Assembly: GCF_035685805.1 (NCBI RefSeq)
Contig: NZ_DASSAB010000043.1
Coordinates: 1-64,000 of the forward strand
Direction: 5' to 3'
Length of the DNA stretch: 64,000 bases
DNA from: Dyella_A sp035685805
GTDB taxonomy: Bacteria > Pseudomonadota > Gammaproteobacteria > Xanthomonadales > Rhodanobacteraceae
In this document: piece by piece, positions 61,286-64,000 of the stretch
Layout of the letters: each line of letters starts with the position of its first letter
How positions within the stretch are numbered: position 1 is the first letter of the stretch
Translations under genes and position numbers: made by a program
The notes under the pieces: generated by a model
Database searches by the model: none
Told to the model about the DNA's origin: nothing
What the model saw: only the letters and a program-made list of their open reading frames with translations

Positions 61286-61882
61286 TCACAGGGTGAGCGT
61301 ATGGATGACCTGCGCCGCGTCGTCCGGATCGAGTCGGCGCTCGAAACCCAGGTGGTGCGCCAGCTCGTGCATTGGCTCGTTCTCCGCCGCGTCGATCGAG
61401 AACATCTGCTTGAAGCCGTTGCGTCGCGCCAGGTGGATCAGGTGCTGCATGAGCAACACGCCGAGCCCGCGGTGGCGCCAGTCATCCGCCACGGTCACCG
61501 CGCATTCGCAACGGGTGCCGTCGCCGTTGGCGGCGTAGCGGCTCACGCCGACTTCGCGCAGGGTGCCGTTGTCGTGCGCCAGCGCCACGAACGCCATCTG
61601 GTCGGGGTAGTGCAGGTCCATCAGCTGCCGGAGCATGGCGGGGCTGACGGTCTTGAAATCGCACAGGAAACGGAAGCGTCGGGACTCATGCGAGAGCCGT
61701 GCGATGAACGCCTCTTCGCGTTCGCGATCTTCCGGTCGCAGCGGCCGGATCAGCACGCGGGTGCCGTCGCGCAGGGTCTCTATCCAGTGGGTGCCTTCCA
61801 GCGCCTCGAGCGCTTCGAGCGGTTCGGAGGGCGGCGCGGGCGCCTCGCCCGCGCCCGGGGAGTGGTTGCTGCTGTTCGACAT
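61286..61882 (-). CDS. GNAT family N-acetyltransferase
   Basis: A 198-residue acetyl-CoA-dependent transferase. After a low-complexity Ser/Ala/Pro/Glu N-terminus (about 30 residues) comes IRPLRPEDREREEAFI and the acetyl-CoA loop DDWRHRGLGVLLMQHLI (R-x2-G-x-G/A). It resembles the acetyltransferase part of protein lysine acetylases of the Pat group, but has no fused ligase or cyclic-nucleotide domain. A GGAGGA ribosome-binding site lies 5 bases before the ATG. First gene of the operon behind the FNR-type box; the next gene is 67 bases on. Confidence 0.85.
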   Translation of the reverse strand: MSNSSNHSPGAGEAPAPPSEPLEALEALEGTHWIETLRDGTRVLIRPLRPEDREREEAFIARLSHESRRFRFLCDFKTVSPAMLRQLMDLHYPDQMAFVALAHDNGTLREVGVSRYAANGDGTRCECAVTVADDWRHRGLGVLLMQHLIHLARRNGFKQMFSIDAAENEPMHELAHHLGFERRLDPDDAAQVIHTLTL

Positions 61883-61944
61883 GGATGTCCTCCGGCAGAT
61901 CAGGGCGCCAGACCACGTGCGGAAGGCGCGCGCGGCGCTGCCTT

Positions 61945-61986
61945 GTTGTACACCTCGGCGGCCGTGCGACCCTTGACTTCGGTCAA
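61945..61986 (-). promoter_or_regulatory. FNR-type box with class II promoter for the GNAT-AMP phosphorylase operon
   Basis: TTGACTTCGGTCAA (61973-61986) is a perfect TTGAC-N4-GTCAA palindrome like FNR/ANR/DNR sites. On the minus strand TACAAC (61950-61945) is a -10-like hexamer; the predicted +1 at 61938 puts the box centre at -41.5, the class II activation position. The leader to the GNAT ATG is 56 bases. Confidence 0.6.
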
Positions 61987-62040
61987 GCGGTCGGTGCCAC
62001 CCTGCCGGCGCCGGATCTGCCCCGGCCAGCGCCCTGCCCG

Positions 62041-62093
62041 TAACGTCCCACCGTAGGTCCGGCCCATAGCGTCCTACCCATTACTTCCCACTC
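62041..62093 (+). repeat. Four imperfect 13-14-base direct repeats upstream of the OsmC gene
   Basis: Units TAACGTCCCACCG, TAGGTCCGGCCCA, TAGCGTCCTACCCA and TTACTTCCCACTC begin at 62041, 62054, 62067 and 62081. The pattern is TANCGTCCCACC-like and ends about 12 bases before the start codon. Confidence 0.5.
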
Positions 62094-62105
62094 ATGGAGC
62101 GTGCC

Positions 62106-62573
62106 ATGACCGAAATCCAGCGACTCAGCCTCACCCTGACCCAGGAGAGCGACTACGTGTTCCGCATCGCCTTCGACGACAGCGAGATCCCCGAGCTGAT
62201 CACTGACGAGAGCGCTCCGCTGGGAGGTGACCGCGGGCCCAACCCGTCGCGATTGCTGCTGGCGGCAGTGGCCAATTGCCTCAGCGCGTCGCTGCTGTTC
62301 TCGCTGCGCAAGTTCAGGAACACGCCCGGCACGCTGGTGACCCACGCCGAGGCCGAACTCTCCCGCAACGCGGAAGGCCGGCTGCGGGTAGGGCAGATGA
62401 CGGTGACGCTGGAACTGCCGGAGGCCGCGGGGGAGTACCACCAGATCGAGCGTCTGCTGCAGCAGTTCGAGCAGTTCTGCGTGGTCACCGAAAGCGTGCG
62501 AGCGGGCATCCCGGTAGCCGTTCGCGTGCGTGACACCCAGGGTGCGTTGCTGCACCAGAGTGCGCCGGCCTAG
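62106..62573 (+). CDS. OsmC family protein
   Basis: A 155-residue protein of the OsmC/Ohr fold. The segment GPNPSRLLLAAVANCLSASL carries the first reactive cysteine; the second is in FEQFCVVTESV. These are the two positions used by OsmC-type thiol peroxidases, so a peroxide-defence role is likely. The start at 62106 is preceded by GGAG at a good distance; an upstream ATG at 62094 is possible. Its stop (TAG) shares the CTAG palindrome with the stop of the convergent ATPase gene. Confidence 0.85.
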   Translation: MTEIQRLSLTLTQESDYVFRIAFDDSEIPELITDESAPLGGDRGPNPSRLLLAAVANCLSASLLFSLRKFRNTPGTLVTHAEAELSRNAEGRLRVGQMTVTLELPEAAGEYHQIERLLQQFEQFCVVTESVRAGIPVAVRVRDTQGALLHQSAPA

Positions 62574-64000
62574 CGCGGACGTCGCTGCGTCGCGCGATGC
62601 ACGGCGGCGAGCCACAGCACGATCAGCCCCAGCAGCGCCGCAGCGTGAACGAAGGTGTCGGGCGCGGGCAGCGCCAGACCCATCACGCGGCGCAGGAACG
62701 GCACCACGATGACCACGGCCAGCAGCCCCAGCACGGCCGCCAGCATGCGGCCGAGCCAGGGGTTGCGCGCGTCGCCGCGGGCGCGCTGGCGGTTGGCCAG
62801 GGTCAGCGCGAAGACGCCGCCCACCAGCGCCGCGAACACTGCCGTGCGTGCCTGGCCAAGCGCATCGCCGCGACCGAGCAGCAGCCCATAGCCGGCCAGC
62901 AGCACGGCGGCCACGCCGCATCCCTGCACGATGCCGGCGAGCAGGTTGCGCCAGGCGAACGGCGAGTCGTGCGGATCGCGCGGCGGGCGCTGCATCAGGT
63001 CGGCGGCGGCGGGCTCGGCCTCGAACACCACCGAGCAGGCCGGGTCGATCAGCAGCTCCAGCAGCATGATGTTGACCGGCATCATCACCAGCGGCCAGTG
63101 CGCGAGCGTGGGCACCAGCGCCAGCGCGATCACCGGCACATGCACGGCGAACACGAACCGGGTGGCGCGGGTGATGTTGGCGTAGATGCGCCGGCCCTGG
63201 CCGATCGCCGCCACGATGCTGGCGAAGCTGTCGTCCAGCAGCACCAGCGCGGCGGCCTCGCGCGCCACGTCGGTGCCGCGTTCCCCCATCGCGATGCCGA
63301 CATCGGCGGCCTTGAGCGCGGGCGCGTCGTTGACCCCATCACCGGTCATCGCGACCACGCAATCGCCGTGGCGCAGTTGCTGCACCAGCCGCAGCTTCTG
63401 CACCGGCTGCACGCGGGCGCATACATCTACCGTATCCAGCCGCGCACGCAGGGCCGCATTGTCCAGTGCATCGATCTCGGCACCGGTGAGTACCTGCGGC
63501 TCCCCGGTCAGCCCGACCTGCCGTGCGATCGCCCGGGCGGTGGCCGGGTGATCACCGGTAAGCATGATCACGCGCACGCCGGCGGCGCGACACTGGGCGA
63601 GCGCCGCCGGCACCTCCGGCCGCGGTGGGTCGATCAGGCCGATCAGGCCGAGAAACACGAAATCGAAGTCGTGCTGGCTGGCAGGCCACGCGCCCGTGCT
63701 CCCGGCGCGCCAGCTGCCGCGCGCTACGCCCAGCACACGCAGTCCTCGCTCGGCCATTGCGCGCACCTGCGCCTGAATCGCCAGCCGCGCCGCCTCGGAC
63801 AGGTGGCAAAGGTCGGCAACCGCCTCGGGCGCACCCTTGGTCGCCAGCAGGTGGCGATCCGGCGCGTGATGCGGATAAACGCGGGTCATCGCGAGGATTT
63901 CCGGTGACAGGCCGTATTCGATCTCCGGCCGAAGCTCCGCGTGCAGGTGCCCGGTGCCCTGCAGCCAGCGTTGCCCGGTGGCCTGGATCGCCCGCTCCAT
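62570..64000 (-). CDS. Cation-transporting P-type ATPase (5' part beyond window)
   Basis: The last 476 residues are visible; the gene runs off the right edge in frame. Seen are the nucleotide-binding KGAPEAV, the hinge MLTGDHPATARAIA and TGDGVNDAPALKAADVGIAMG, and a C-terminal membrane domain with about six helices. The phosphorylation site DKTGT lies outside. GVNDAPALK and the six C-terminal helices place it among Ca2+/Na+/H+-type (P2/P3) pumps, not heavy-metal types; the ion cannot be named. MPVNIMLLELLIDPACSVVF is typical of the P2A-like bacterial group often found in stress islands. Confidence 0.88.
   Translation of the reverse strand: MERAIQATGQRWLQGTGHLHAELRPEIEYGLSPEILAMTRVYPHHAPDRHLLATKGAPEAVADLCHLSEAARLAIQAQVRAMAERGLRVLGVARGSWRAGSTGAWPASQHDFDFVFLGLIGLIDPPRPEVPAALAQCRAAGVRVIMLTGDHPATARAIARQVGLTGEPQVLTGAEIDALDNAALRARLDTVDVCARVQPVQKLRLVQQLRHGDCVVAMTGDGVNDAPALKAADVGIAMGERGTDVAREAAALVLLDDSFASIVAAIGQGRRIYANITRATRFVFAVHVPVIALALVPTLAHWPLVMMPVNIMLLELLIDPACSVVFEAEPAAADLMQRPPRDPHDSPFAWRNLLAGIVQGCGVAAVLLAGYGLLLGRGDALGQARTAVFAALVGGVFALTLANRQRARGDARNPWLGRMLAAVLGLLAVVIVVPFLRRVMGLALPAPDTFVHAAALLGLIVLWLAAVHRATQRRPR

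Overview
The window is chromosomal DNA of a GC-rich gammaproteobacterium. Gene content, codon bias and several gene orders (queG divergent from nnr-tsaE-amiB-mutL; dapA-bamC; pcnB-folK-panBCD; murJ-ribF-ileS-lspA-ispH; rplU-rpmA-obgE; a pilV-W-X-Y1-E block) fit the Xanthomonadales (Lysobacterales), most likely a Rhodanobacter/Dyella-like member of the Rhodanobacteraceae. The family placement is inference from content, not a search. No rRNA, CRISPR array, insertion sequence or prophage gene was seen. Two tRNAs are present (Glu-CTC, Thr-CGT). No gene-free stretch exceeds 300 bases.

Layout. 1-4.9 kb: end of a PIN-PhoH ATPase gene, bcp, gcvR, divergent dapA-bamC, fdxA and tRNA-Glu. 5-9.1 kb: RNA polyadenylation, folate and pantothenate genes (pcnB, folK, panB, panC, panD). 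9.2-17.2 kb: queG with a small NTF2-like gene, divergent from nnr-tsaE-amiB-mutL and a DUF1684 gene. 17.3-26.4 kb: two crotonase-family genes, an FKBP isomerase, a DUF1289/Nudix/sulfurtransferase operon, a DUF4139 protein, a thioesterase and uvrA. 26.6-37.3 kb: DUF2059 protein, rplU-rpmA-obgE, rpsT, murJ, ribF, ileS, lspA, ispH and tRNA-Thr.

37.4-48.7 kb: a TPR-GGDEF diguanylate cyclase, then a seven-gene minor-pilin/adhesin operon (pilV, pilW, pilX, a very large pilY1, pilE, a DUF4124 gene and a FimT/GspH pseudopilin), with a CRP/Clp-like palindrome in front. 48.9-57.3 kb: a signalling operon of three genes joined by 4-base overlaps: a 1827-residue membrane kinase with six PAS domains and a GAF domain, a single-domain response regulator, and a REC-PAS-LOV-GGDEF-EAL protein whose LOV domain keeps its flavin-binding signature. 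This predicts blue-light and phosphorelay control of cyclic-di-GMP.

57.3-64 kb: an accessory stress or energy-limitation island. A minus-strand operon runs GNAT acetyltransferase, archaeal-type AMP phosphorylase, PRPP-synthetase-like protein, beta-CASP RNase; the last three are translationally coupled. Upstream lies a perfect FNR-type palindrome at exactly the class II distance (-41.5) from a -10-like hexamer. Next to it are an OsmC-family gene and the 3' part of a cation P-type ATPase gene. The best candidate for an undescribed system is this oxygen- or NO-responsive cassette that could turn RNA into nucleotides and ribose phosphates. Other notable points are a recurrent -10/six-base/ATG arrangement suggesting leaderless mRNAs (nnr, queG, ribF, mutL), and a (CCGTTT)5 repeat just upstream of obgE.
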